Positions 1 through 6,158 of a stretch of DNA of 15,545 nucleotides are shown piece by piece. Made by a program: the position numbers and the translations under genes. Origin of the DNA: Methanobacteriota archaeon (lineage in GTDB: Archaea > Methanobacteriota > Methanobacteria > Methanobacteriales > Methanobacteriaceae). The notes under the pieces were generated by a model that saw only the letters and a list, made by a program, of their open reading frames with translations, had not been told where the DNA came from and did no database searches. The DNA lies in the NCBI GenBank assembly GCA_023409695.1, contig JAEYQZ010000111.1:1-15545 (forward strand). The letters are read 5' to 3'. Numbering within the stretch: the first letter of the stretch is position 1; each line of letters begins with the position of its first letter.

Positions 1-87
1 AGTACAGCTTATCTGGCTGTTTTTGAATCTTCTGATAATGATCAAAAAACATTTAATCAGATATTAAATAGTCTTAAGGTTTCTTAA
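1..87 (+). CDS. C-terminal end of an unrecognised protein (partial)
   Basis: An open frame enters from the left edge in frame 1 and stops at TAA 85-87, giving 28 residues that end in QILNSLKVS. The composition (AYLAVFES, then a charged stretch, then an amphipathic helix ending in NSLKV) resembles the C-terminal helix of PsbP-like or small secreted lipoprotein domains found in methanogens, but 28 residues are too few to assign a family. It converges on ilvE, with the repeat-rich spacer 88-506 between them. Confidence 0.6.
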   Translation, partial: STAYLAVFESSDNDQKTFNQILNSLKVS

Positions 88-155
88 TTGATTAATTTTA
101 GATATTGATGAGTTTTAATTTTGAAAATATCCTCTAAGTTATCTGGTTTAAGTTT

Positions 156-410
156 TAACTTAGAAGTTATAACTTCTTACTGACTAACTTTTAACTATAA
201 TTTTGTTATAACTTATAACTTCTAATTAAATTCTTGTTATATCTTAGAAGTTATAACTTCTTACTGATCAACTTCTAACTATTTTTTTATTATAAGTTTT
301 AACTTATAACTTCCCACAGACTAACTTCTAACTATTTTTTTCTTATAACGTGGAACTTATAAGTTTTAACTGATCAACTTCTAATTATTTTTTCTTGTAA
401 CTTATAACTT
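156..410. repeat. Degenerate TTATAACTT repeat array with 16-bp palindromes
   Basis: The convergent spacer 88-506 holds no gene but is clearly repetitive. TTATAACTT occurs exactly at 167, 206, 213, 251, 304 and 402. A second word, TGAYCAACTTCTAACTAT with small variations, starts at 181, 265, 318 and 371, so the spacing is 84, 53 and 53. A 25-bp exact repeat lies at 159-183 and 243-267, and inside each copy AGAAGTTATAACTTCT (162-177, 246-261) is a perfect palindrome. The period is too irregular and the units too AT-rich for CRISPR. It could be a decaying tandem repeat, a cluster of binding sites or a bidirectional termination region for the left gene and ilvE. Confidence 0.75.
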
Positions 411-506
411 AGATCTTCGAACTTGTTATTATGAAAACTAAAATTGAAAATTTAAAAATATTGAAAAAAAGGAAGTATAAGTTCAGATTTTAGTTAACTC
501 CCAAAC

Positions 507-1430
507 TTACTCAATGAAGGTTAACCAGCCGTGTTCATCTTCATCGATTCCCTCGACGATGTTGAAGAACTTTGTCTGTAATTTTTCTGTAATTTCTCCT
601 CGTTTTCCATTTCCGATTTTTATCCTGTCAACGGATCTAATTGGAGTAACTTCAGCGGCTGTGCCTGTTAAGAAAATTTCATCTGCAAGGTAAAGCATTT
701 CTCTTGGAATTGGCTCTTCATTTACTTTAATTCCCATATCTTCAGCTAATTTAGTTATTGAGTCCCTTGTGATTCCAGAAAGGAGAGATAAAGAAGCGTG
801 TGGAGTGTACAGTTCACCATCTTTAACTAAAAATACATTTTCACCACTTCCTTCACTAACTGTTCCATGGTAATCAAGCATTATTGCCTCATCAAAACCA
901 TTGCTTACAGATTCCATCTTTGCCAGTTGAGAATTCATATAGTTGGCCCCTGCCTTTGCCATATTAGGAAGTGTATTTGGCGCCATTCGCCTCCATGTTG
1001 AGACACCTATATCGACCCCATTTTCAATGGCTTCATCACCAAGATATTTTCCCCATTCCCATGCTGCAATTACAGTATCCATAGGGCAGTTCAATGGGTA
1101 AACACCTAATTCTTTATATCCTCTAAATGCAATAGGCCGTATATAACAGTCTTTTAAGTTATTAATCTTTACAGTCTCGATTATAGCATCGCAAATTTCG
1201 TCTACAGTGTATGGAATTTCCATCCTGTATATCTTTCCAGAATTAAACAATCTTTCAACGTGCTCTCGCAAACGCAATATAGCAGAGCCTTTTTTCGTGT
1301 TATAACATCTTATGCCCTCAAATACACTTGAACCGTAGTGAACAACGTGAGATAGAACGTGTATATTTGCGTCTTTCCAGTTAACGAATTCACCGTTAAA
1401 CCATATTTTTCCAGTTTCATCAAAAGCCAT
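507..1430 (-). CDS. ilvE: Branched-chain amino acid aminotransferase
   Basis: PLP-dependent class IV aminotransferase of 307 residues, the usual length for IlvE. It transfers the amino group between glutamate and the 2-oxo acids of valine, leucine and isoleucine, the last step of their synthesis, in the cytosol. Visible marks: the N-terminal block HYGSSVFEGIRCY (31-43), the PLP lysine in NMAKAGANYMNS (K159), VSEGSGENVF (191-200) with the conserved glutamate, and GTAAEVTPI (256-264). The start is ATG with AGAGGGAT about 6 nt upstream. It is separated from ilvBNC by about 6.7 kb on the same strand, so it is not in their operon. D-amino-acid aminotransferases share the fold, but the EGIRCY and TAAEVTPI blocks fit IlvE. 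Confidence 0.95.
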   Translation of the reverse strand: MAFDETGKIWFNGEFVNWKDANIHVLSHVVHYGSSVFEGIRCYNTKKGSAILRLREHVERLFNSGKIYRMEIPYTVDEICDAIIETVKINNLKDCYIRPIAFRGYKELGVYPLNCPMDTVIAAWEWGKYLGDEAIENGVDIGVSTWRRMAPNTLPNMAKAGANYMNSQLAKMESVSNGFDEAIMLDYHGTVSEGSGENVFLVKDGELYTPHASLSLLSGITRDSITKLAEDMGIKVNEEPIPREMLYLADEIFLTGTAAEVTPIRSVDRIKIGNGKRGEITEKLQTKFFNIVEGIDEDEHGWLTFIE

Positions 1431-1599
1431 TGTTATCCCTCTTTTAAACTTTGATTAATTTTAAGAAATCAATGTATTACGCCTAAATCATATTCTGGCT
1501 ATTAAATTTGATTTATTTTTCTATGCAATATTTATCAATAGTATATAATAAAATGTAGGAATATAAAAATCAGTTGAGTTTGAATTAATTTGGGAAAAG

Positions 1600-1607
1600 T
1601 TTATATA
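1600..1607 (+). promoter_or_regulatory. Upstream second TATA box (TTTATATA)
   Basis: GGAAAAGTTTATATAGG at 1593-1609 is an archaeal BRE/TATA element nearly identical to the one in front of the tRNA, 68 bp further upstream. A transcript from it would begin near 1630 and run into the tRNA as an extended precursor, or be a separate short RNA. A third partial copy, AAAGTTTAT, lies at 1634-1642. Confidence 0.5.
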
Positions 1608-1667
1608 GGAACAAAGCTTAAATTTCATTTTCCAAAGTTTATTTCTCAACGATTTTCATGGAAAAAG

Positions 1668-1675
1668 TTTATATA
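1668..1675 (+). promoter_or_regulatory. tRNA-Val promoter (BRE + TATA box)
   Basis: GGAAAAAGTTTATATACA matches the strong BRE/TATA box typical of Methanobacteriales stable RNA genes. It is centred about 37 bp before the mature tRNA 5' end, which allows a short 5' leader. A short inverted repeat, TTGAC-AATA-GTCAA (1682-1695), lies around the expected start of transcription. Confidence 0.75.
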
Positions 1676-1706
1676 CATTACTTGACAATAGTCAAAGATA
1701 CGCATA

Positions 1707-1780
<74 letters not shown>

Positions 1781-1797
1781 TTAGAATAAACTAACTA

Positions 1798-1803
1798 TTT
1801 TTT
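1798..1803 (+). terminator. T-run terminator after tRNA-Val
   Basis: A run of six T residues follows the tRNA 3' end by 17 nt, as expected for archaeal T-rich termination. The stretch from here to 2081 is AT-rich and shows no gene; an A6 run at 2035-2040 may end the minus-strand gene at 2082. Confidence 0.55.
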
Positions 1804-2081
1804 CTGCATTAATTTAGCAAAGCTAAGTTTCATGTCAACCATTTGTTATTTATCCTACTTTTAACATGTATTTGAAATATTTAACCTGATTTTAAAGACT
1901 TAAATTAAAATAAATTGAAAATAAGTAGTTTATTTATTTAAATGAGATTAAATAAAATTTTAGAAAATTTCCCCTATTTTAAAGATTTTAGAAAATTACA
2001 ATTAAGTTATAACACCTAAAAGCATTGAATTTACAAAAAATATATAATTTTTAAAAGTTTTTGAGGATTTAGCACGTTAAT

Positions 2082-2897
2082 TCAGGTTAAGAATATTAGT
2101 GCTATGTATATAATCAGAGTCACGAAAAATACTGTACTTCCCCTTATTAAAGTTACAGTTATATCTCTTTCTACAGCCATTACTATTCCATAAGACAGCA
2201 CAGCTGCAATAAAAATCCTTAAAATCCCTAAAAGTGCCTTATTTATATGTATAAGATAAGTTATAAGTGTTGAAACAGCTAATACAATTATAATAAGTGC
2301 TATTGGGTTACTTAATAAAGTTTTACTCCATTTTTTTAAGTTATCGGACGTATCAGTATGGGATATGTTCCTTTTCTTCCCAGTCAGTGAACCTCTTCTA
2401 CCTCGACTTAGGAAGGAACTTCCTGCAGAATCAGAAGGGAGTACGTAGGTTTCTTCATCATCGTTCACTTCTTCTTCATCCTCATAATTTTCACTAGTCT
2501 CTATATTCTTCTTCTTGGAAAGTGATTTGGCAATATTCATTAATTCATCTTTATCTATGAGGGTGATGTTTCTACCATTTGCATAACTCAGTGCATTATC
2601 TGAAAAAGTTGAGGTTGTTATCACTATTACTTTAGACGCCTGGAGGGTTTTTGCCACCATTTCCATTTCTTTAAGCACATCTAAACCTACTTTCCACCTT
2701 TCCTCGTAGTTTTTGCACGCTACTACTACTCCAATATCTCCTAAAACAGTAGGTAAAACTCCGTATATATCCACAAGGTGTTTTGATGTTTTAAAGTATT
2801 TATGGACCTTAAATCCAGACTTTTCCATGATTTTAGCTACGAAATCGACCAACCTATTTTTTTCCAACTTCCTCACCCTTGAATTGGAGATATTCAA
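2082..2897 (-). CDS. Membrane-anchored Mrr-like restriction-endonuclease-fold protein
   Basis: Up to 271 residues in three parts. Residues about 14-120 look like an Mrr-type PD-(D/E)XK fold: a helix LVDFVAKIMEKSGFKV, then LVDIYG (D43), then VVVACKNY (K62) and the later strand KVIVITTSTFSDNA. In active Mrr proteins the motif is D...(E/Q)xK; here the E/Q position is alanine (A60). Residues 130-190 are a charged acidic then basic linker. Residues 197-219, 223-243 and 250-270 are three hydrophobic membrane helices, so the nuclease-fold part probably faces the cytosol. The longest frame starts at TTG with no Shine-Dalgarno; a better start may be TTG codon 11 (2867), preceded by GGGTGAGG. TTTATAA near 2919-2925 could be its TATA box. 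It is divergent from surE. The family call is fair; catalytic activity is doubtful. Confidence 0.75.
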   Translation of the reverse strand: MNISNSRVRKLEKNRLVDFVAKIMEKSGFKVHKYFKTSKHLVDIYGVLPTVLGDIGVVVACKNYEERWKVGLDVLKEMEMVAKTLQASKVIVITTSTFSDNALSYANGRNITLIDKDELMNIAKSLSKKKNIETSENYEDEEEVNDDEETYVLPSDSAGSSFLSRGRRGSLTGKKRNISHTDTSDNLKKWSKTLLSNPIALIIIVLAVSTLITYLIHINKALLGILRIFIAAVLSYGIVMAVERDITVTLIRGSTVFFVTLIIYIALIFLT

Positions 2898-2984
2898 TTA
2901 TATTAGATGTATCAATGTTTTATAAATGATTTATATTTCCCTATTTTCATTAGTTAATATGTTGTATTTACTTTTAACTGATGG

Positions 2985-2992
2985 TATAAATA
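2985..2992 (+). promoter_or_regulatory. Probable surE TATA box (TATAAATA)
   Basis: GGTATAAATAAT is the best TATA-like element in the divergent spacer 2898-3044. It predicts a transcript start near 3013-3016 and a 5' leader of about 30 nt before surE. Confidence 0.45.
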
Positions 2993-3044
2993 ATATTTAT
3001 TTTTATTAACTTCCAGTAACCTTTTTGAATGTGGAAATATAGAT

Positions 3045-3830
3045 ATGTGCATCATGCGAATTTTGATAACTAATGACGATGGGGTTAACTCATCAGGGAT
3101 TGTAGCAGCAAAAGATGCTGTTAGTGAACTGGGGGATATCTACGTCGTTGCACCAGCAACACAGCAAAGCGGAATAGGACATGCACTCACACTTTTTGAA
3201 CCAATGAGAGTTAGTTCATCTAATTTAAGGGATGGAAGCGAGGCTTATTCAGTTTCAGGAACGCCAACTGACGCTTTAATACTTGGAATGTTTGAAATAA
3301 TGGATGAAAAACCAGATTTAGTTATTTCAGGTATTAATATTGGTGAAAATCTAGGTATGGCAGAACTTACAACATCTGGAACTATAGGCGCAGCAATGGA
3401 AGCTGCTGCTCATGGGATACCTGCCATAGCGGCTTCTATTCAGGTTACAAGAGATGATATTAAATTTCACGATGGTCATGTAGACCTTGATTTTGGGTTC
3501 GCTCAAAAGGTTATAAAAAGACTTTCTAAGATGATCATTAAAAAAGGCCTTCCTGAAGGAATCGATTTTTTAAATTTAAACATCCCCTCACATCCAGAAA
3601 GCCATAAAATTAAATTAACACGGCTTGGAAAAAGAATGTATTCCATTCATATCCAAAAGAGACTTGACCCGAGGGGAAGAGAATATTACTGGATCGCAGG
3701 AGATCCCGTAGGAGTAGATGAAGAAGGTACTGATGTACATGTGCTTAGGTACGATAGGTGCCCTACTATAACACCTGTATCACTTGATTCTACCTCTGAT
3801 CTTCATTTAATGAAAGATTGGCTTGAATAA
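3045..3830 (+). CDS. surE: 5'/3'-nucleotidase SurE
   Basis: Metal-dependent cytosolic phosphatase of the SurE family that removes the phosphate from nucleoside monophosphates; a role in nucleotide pool control or stress survival is known for the family. Its 261 residues match the family length. Key residues are visible: ITNDDGV (N10, D11, D12, metal ligands), QQSGIGHALT (S42), SGTPTDA (71-77), SGINIGEN with N98, and TSGTIGAAMEA (110-120). The start is uncertain: the ATG at 3045 has GTGGA 9 nt upstream, but the family usually begins MRILITNDDG, which would be the ATG at 3054. The DUF2098 gene follows 41 nt downstream on the same strand, with a possible terminator between them. Confidence 0.95.
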   Translation: MCIMRILITNDDGVNSSGIVAAKDAVSELGDIYVVAPATQQSGIGHALTLFEPMRVSSSNLRDGSEAYSVSGTPTDALILGMFEIMDEKPDLVISGINIGENLGMAELTTSGTIGAAMEAAAHGIPAIAASIQVTRDDIKFHDGHVDLDFGFAQKVIKRLSKMIIKKGLPEGIDFLNLNIPSHPESHKIKLTRLGKRMYSIHIQKRLDPRGREYYWIAGDPVGVDEEGTDVHVLRYDRCPTITPVSLDSTSDLHLMKDWLE

Positions 3831-3850
3831 ATAAAATTTTTTTATTTATT
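3826..3850 (+). terminator. AT-only inverted repeat spanning the surE stop codon
   Basis: AATAAATAAAA (3826-3836) and TTTTATTTATT (3840-3850) are perfect 11-bp arms around a three-base T loop, and the surE stop codon TAA lies in the first arm. The seven-T run 3837-3843 is in the middle. This may be an archaeal T-rich terminator; the stem has no G or C and would be weak. Confidence 0.45.
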
Positions 3851-3871
3851 AAAACAGTCTATCGTGATCTG

Positions 3872-4168
3872 ATGGAAATCTTAGATATAAACGGAAAACA
3901 AATCCATAGGAATCTGCAGGTTAAGTACATAAGGACGCATACAACTGGAAAGGTAACTGATATTCTAGTTAAAGAGGATACTGTATGGATTAAGCTTGAT
4001 TCCAGTGGCCTTTACTATAGGATTGATTATATTGAGATCATCGAAAATAATAATGCCTATATAATGCCAGATAAAAAGAAAAAAAGAGTAAAGTCTGGAA
4101 AGTTTGGCGTTGCAAATCCCGCTGTGATTTCTGATCACGCAGACGGCCCCGGTTACGGTGGGGGTTGA
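3872..4168 (+). CDS. DUF2098-family protein
   Basis: A 98-residue protein that I match to the DUF2098 family, small proteins conserved in methanogens and without a known function. Residues 9-60 are mainly beta (KQIHRNLQVKYIRTHTTGKVTDI, then VWIKLDSSGLYYRIDYIEII) and resemble a small SH3-like or KOW-like barrel with the TGKV turn. A lysine-rich linker DKKKKRVKSGK (67-77) leads to a tail ending in GPGYGGG. There is no signal peptide or membrane segment. The start ATG has GTGAT 4 nt upstream, complementary to the 16S 3' end. It lies 41 nt after surE and may be co-transcribed, but that says little about its job. Family assignment is from memory of the sequence pattern. Confidence 0.8.
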   Translation: MEILDINGKQIHRNLQVKYIRTHTTGKVTDILVKEDTVWIKLDSSGLYYRIDYIEIIENNNAYIMPDKKKKRVKSGKFGVANPAVISDHADGPGYGGG

Positions 4169-4169
4169 A

Positions 4170-4182
4170 TTTTTATTTTTTT
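4170..4182 (+). terminator. T-rich terminator after the DUF2098 gene
   Basis: TTTTTATTTTTTT begins one base after the stop codon, typical of archaeal T-run termination. Confidence 0.55.
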
Positions 4183-4273
4183 AAACCAGTAAATTTCTTT
4201 TAAATTTAGTAAATTAAGTTAAATGTCTAGTTCTTGTATTATATCTTACTATGTAACATTGTTTGTTTTTGCG

Positions 4274-4299
4274 GAGCAATATTGCTCTTTTAGAGCAAT
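4274..4299. repeat. Palindrome and overlapping hairpin GAGCAAT/ATTGCTC
   Basis: In the gene-free spacer 4183-4541, GAGCAATATTGCTC (4274-4287) is a perfect 14-bp palindrome. Its right half forms a second, better hairpin with the next copy: ATTGCTCT-TTT-AGAGCAAT (4281-4299), eight base pairs with a three-base loop. The two structures exclude each other. It sits 240-270 bp before the CPBP gene and about 95 bp after the DUF2098 terminator. It could be an operator for a dimeric regulator or an RNA hairpin. The rest of the spacer is AT-rich with no gene. Confidence 0.6.
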
Positions 4300-4541
4300 T
4301 AATATGCTTGAATCAATGTTAAAATAGTTAATATTATATACTGGAATGTTTATTAGCTAGTTATTAAGTTTAAATACCTAAATTATTAAATATATTGTTT
4401 AATCTTCTATCAGAGATTCTTAGAAACATTATAGATGTAATTTTAGGCTAATTACTGGCTGCAGAATGTACTATAGCTTAGAAAATAATTTAACAATAAT
4501 TTAATATTAAAAGTAGCCATCTTAAATAAGGAGTAATCAAC

Positions 4542-5498
4542 ATGTCCAGGATAACATTTTTAGATAATGCATCGGGAAGTAAAAACACTTGGTGGAGATA
4601 CCTTTTAACATTTATTTTAACATGGCCGGTGCCTATGGCAGTGACAGCAGTGATTTTTATCCCTGTCTTCATAATTCTTGGATTAATAGCTTTAGCAACT
4701 AATACTCTGGACATATCCTATGCAATTGCTTCAAATCCTTTATTTGAGCTGGTATTAACAGGCATATCTGCTGTAATTTCAATTTTATTCCTTTATTTAT
4801 GCATAGAATTTATCCATAAAAGAAAATTCATATCTATAATTAACACGGTCTCTAAGGTAGATTGGGGAAGAATATTAAAAGGTGCTGGAATATGGTTTGC
4901 CATTCTGACAGTTGGGTCACTAATTGAGTTAATAATTCATCCTGGAAGTGTTAAAGTAACTTTTAATCCAAATACATTTATTTTCCTTCTGCTTTTGAGC
5001 TTGATGGTATTTCCACTTCAAGCATCTTTTGAAGAGCTGTTTTTCAGGGGATATCTTATGCAGGCAGTAGGGGTACTCACAAAAAAGCCCATAATTCCTT
5101 TACTTGTTACATCTGTAATTTTCGCGGCTTTACATTTCTGGAACGGTACAGATATGATTATGAGTGTAGATATAGTGCTCCAGGTATTTATTATTGGAAT
5201 AACGCTGGGTATAATAACTTTAGGGGAGAACAGGCTGGAAACTGCAATGGGAGTGCACATTGCAAACAATATTTTTGTCTCGGTAGTAGTTAATACTGCA
5301 AGTGGTGGATTTGAAGGCCTTCCATCTATATTAACATCATATAGCACACCTAATCCTGTGACAGATGTTCCAGTATTTGTTTTATATGTTTTAGCCTTGA
5401 TAGGGGTTGTTTTCTGGAATAAAAAAGATATGTTACTCAATATTTTCAGAGATACGGTGGATGTAGAACTGGATAAAATTGAAGTTAAAGAGATTTAA
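4542..5498 (+). CDS. CPBP-family intramembrane metalloprotease (copy 1)
   Basis: Polytopic membrane protein of 318 residues from the CPBP (CAAX protease and bacteriocin-processing, Rce1-like) family; members cut prenylated or other membrane-embedded substrates. All three active-site motifs are present: EELFFR (E164, E165, R169), FAALH (H198) and HIANN (H239, N243). About eight hydrophobic segments are visible (for example 20-52, 68-90, 115-131, 145-160, 184-197, 211-227, 237-250, 274-291). The start ATG follows AAGGAGT with 7 nt spacing. The cytosolic N-terminus MSRITFLDNASG and the central WGRILKGA and KVTFNPN blocks are shared with the second copy at 13366. A 44-residue membrane protein begins 23 nt downstream and is likely co-transcribed. 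The natural substrate is unknown. Confidence 0.92.
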   Translation: MSRITFLDNASGSKNTWWRYLLTFILTWPVPMAVTAVIFIPVFIILGLIALATNTLDISYAIASNPLFELVLTGISAVISILFLYLCIEFIHKRKFISIINTVSKVDWGRILKGAGIWFAILTVGSLIELIIHPGSVKVTFNPNTFIFLLLLSLMVFPLQASFEELFFRGYLMQAVGVLTKKPIIPLLVTSVIFAALHFWNGTDMIMSVDIVLQVFIIGITLGIITLGENRLETAMGVHIANNIFVSVVVNTASGGFEGLPSILTSYSTPNPVTDVPVFVLYVLALIGVVFWNKKDMLLNIFRDTVDVELDKIEVKEI

Positions 5499-5521
5499 TT
5501 AACGAACTTAAGAGGTGAATT

Positions 5522-5656
5522 ATGATACAAACTGTAACAACTACTACAACAACAGTTACGACAGAACAGGTAGTTGGATTCTTTGTGGGTGTAATTATTG
5601 TTTTGCTAGCTATATGGTTAATTATAAGATATAAAAAGAAAAATCAGGGAATATGA
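5522..5656 (+). CDS. Threonine-rich single-pass membrane microprotein (44 aa)
   Basis: This short gene encodes 44 residues: a polar, threonine-rich N-terminus (nine Thr within residues 4-14), one hydrophobic helix (about 19-36, VGFFVGVIIVLLAIWLII) and a basic tail RYKKKNQGI. By the positive-inside rule the N-terminus faces outside and the tail the cytosol. A strong Shine-Dalgarno, AGAGGTGA, ends 3 nt before the ATG, which makes translation credible. It lies 23 nt after the CPBP protease gene, with no terminator between them, so the two are probably one operon; a substrate or partner role is only an inference from position. The threonine block is low complexity and could be O-glycosylated. No family is recognised. 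Confidence 0.7.
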   Translation: MIQTVTTTTTTVTTEQVVGFFVGVIIVLLAIWLIIRYKKKNQGI

Positions 5657-6063
5657 ATGGGCGGAAATATGTTAAAAAAATAAGTTAAAATCATCATTAA
5701 ATGATGTTAACGAATTTTTAGAGAAACTCAGGTATTTTGAAAAATTTTAGAAATAAAATTGATTTAAGTGAACTAAACATTTCTTCTGTAAAATTGTGAA
5801 CCCAATTTAGTGATCTTACTAGAATAATTTAAAATAGAGGGCGCTCATTGAAAAATGCTTTATATCACATGAATTTAGATAAAAAAGTATCTAATATTGA
5901 TTTTGCAAGATTATGAAATTATTTTTAATTTATAGATCCCAAAAAGGAAAATTTTAGTGGATTCATTAAATTTCTATTTTTTGGGCTTGTTCCTTATTCT
6001 AACTCTAAATACAAATAAATAAGAATATATGATATATTATTCTTAAATTAGGAAAATAGCTAT
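5657..6063. other. Gene-free spacer with possible decayed coding frame
   Basis: About 400 bp without an intact gene. A frame from about 5703 to 6018 reads as protein-like sequence only if one shift and four in-frame stops are ignored (blocks such as VNEFLEKLRYFEKF, NALYHMNLDKKVSNIDFARL and FIDPKKENFSGF), so it might be an old pseudogene, but AT-rich chance similarity is not excluded. An inverted repeat with arms TAAGAATA (6020-6027) and TATTCTTA (6038-6045) lies towards the right end. Confidence 0.4.
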
Positions 6064-6105
6064 TATTCACCATTAATGGGCGAAAAATATTAATATAAGT
6101 GAATA
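6064..6105 (+). promoter_or_regulatory. Promoter of the RHH-FilR1 gene with TATA box flanked by inverted repeat
   Basis: TTAATATA (6090-6097), preceded by an A-run, is a TATA candidate that predicts transcription from about 6118. The arms TATTCAC (6064-6070) and GTGAATA (6099-6105) form a perfect 7-bp inverted repeat that brackets it, and CCATTAATGG (6070-6079) is a small palindrome next to the left arm. This layout fits an operator where a bound dimer would block the basal factors, possibly autoregulation by the downstream protein; that is inference. Confidence 0.4.
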
Positions 6106-6125
6106 TTAACTCAGGATGTATAATT

Positions 6126-6158
6126 ATGCGTCTTGATGATTTAGAAGGAGATATTTAA
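6126..6158 (+). CDS. 10-codon upstream ORF abutting the regulator start
   Basis: ATG CGT CTT ... ATT TAA encodes MRLDDLEGDI, and its stop codon TAA is directly followed by the ATG of the next gene. The Shine-Dalgarno AGAAGGAG used by that gene lies inside this mini-frame. If translated, ribosomes would cross the binding site and stop exactly at the next start, which could couple or interfere with initiation. No Shine-Dalgarno of its own is clear, so it may be only an open frame. Confidence 0.3.
   Translation: MRLDDLEGDI

Noticed and set aside
156..410. Repeat array considered as a CRISPR array
   Set aside because: Unit spacing is 84, 53 and 53, units are degenerate and no constant repeat with unique spacers is present; no cas gene is nearby.
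5018..5440. 140-codon minus-strand open frame inside the first CPBP gene
   Set aside because: It is antisense to conserved CPBP motifs, and its sequence has no recognisable domain; it is a shadow frame.
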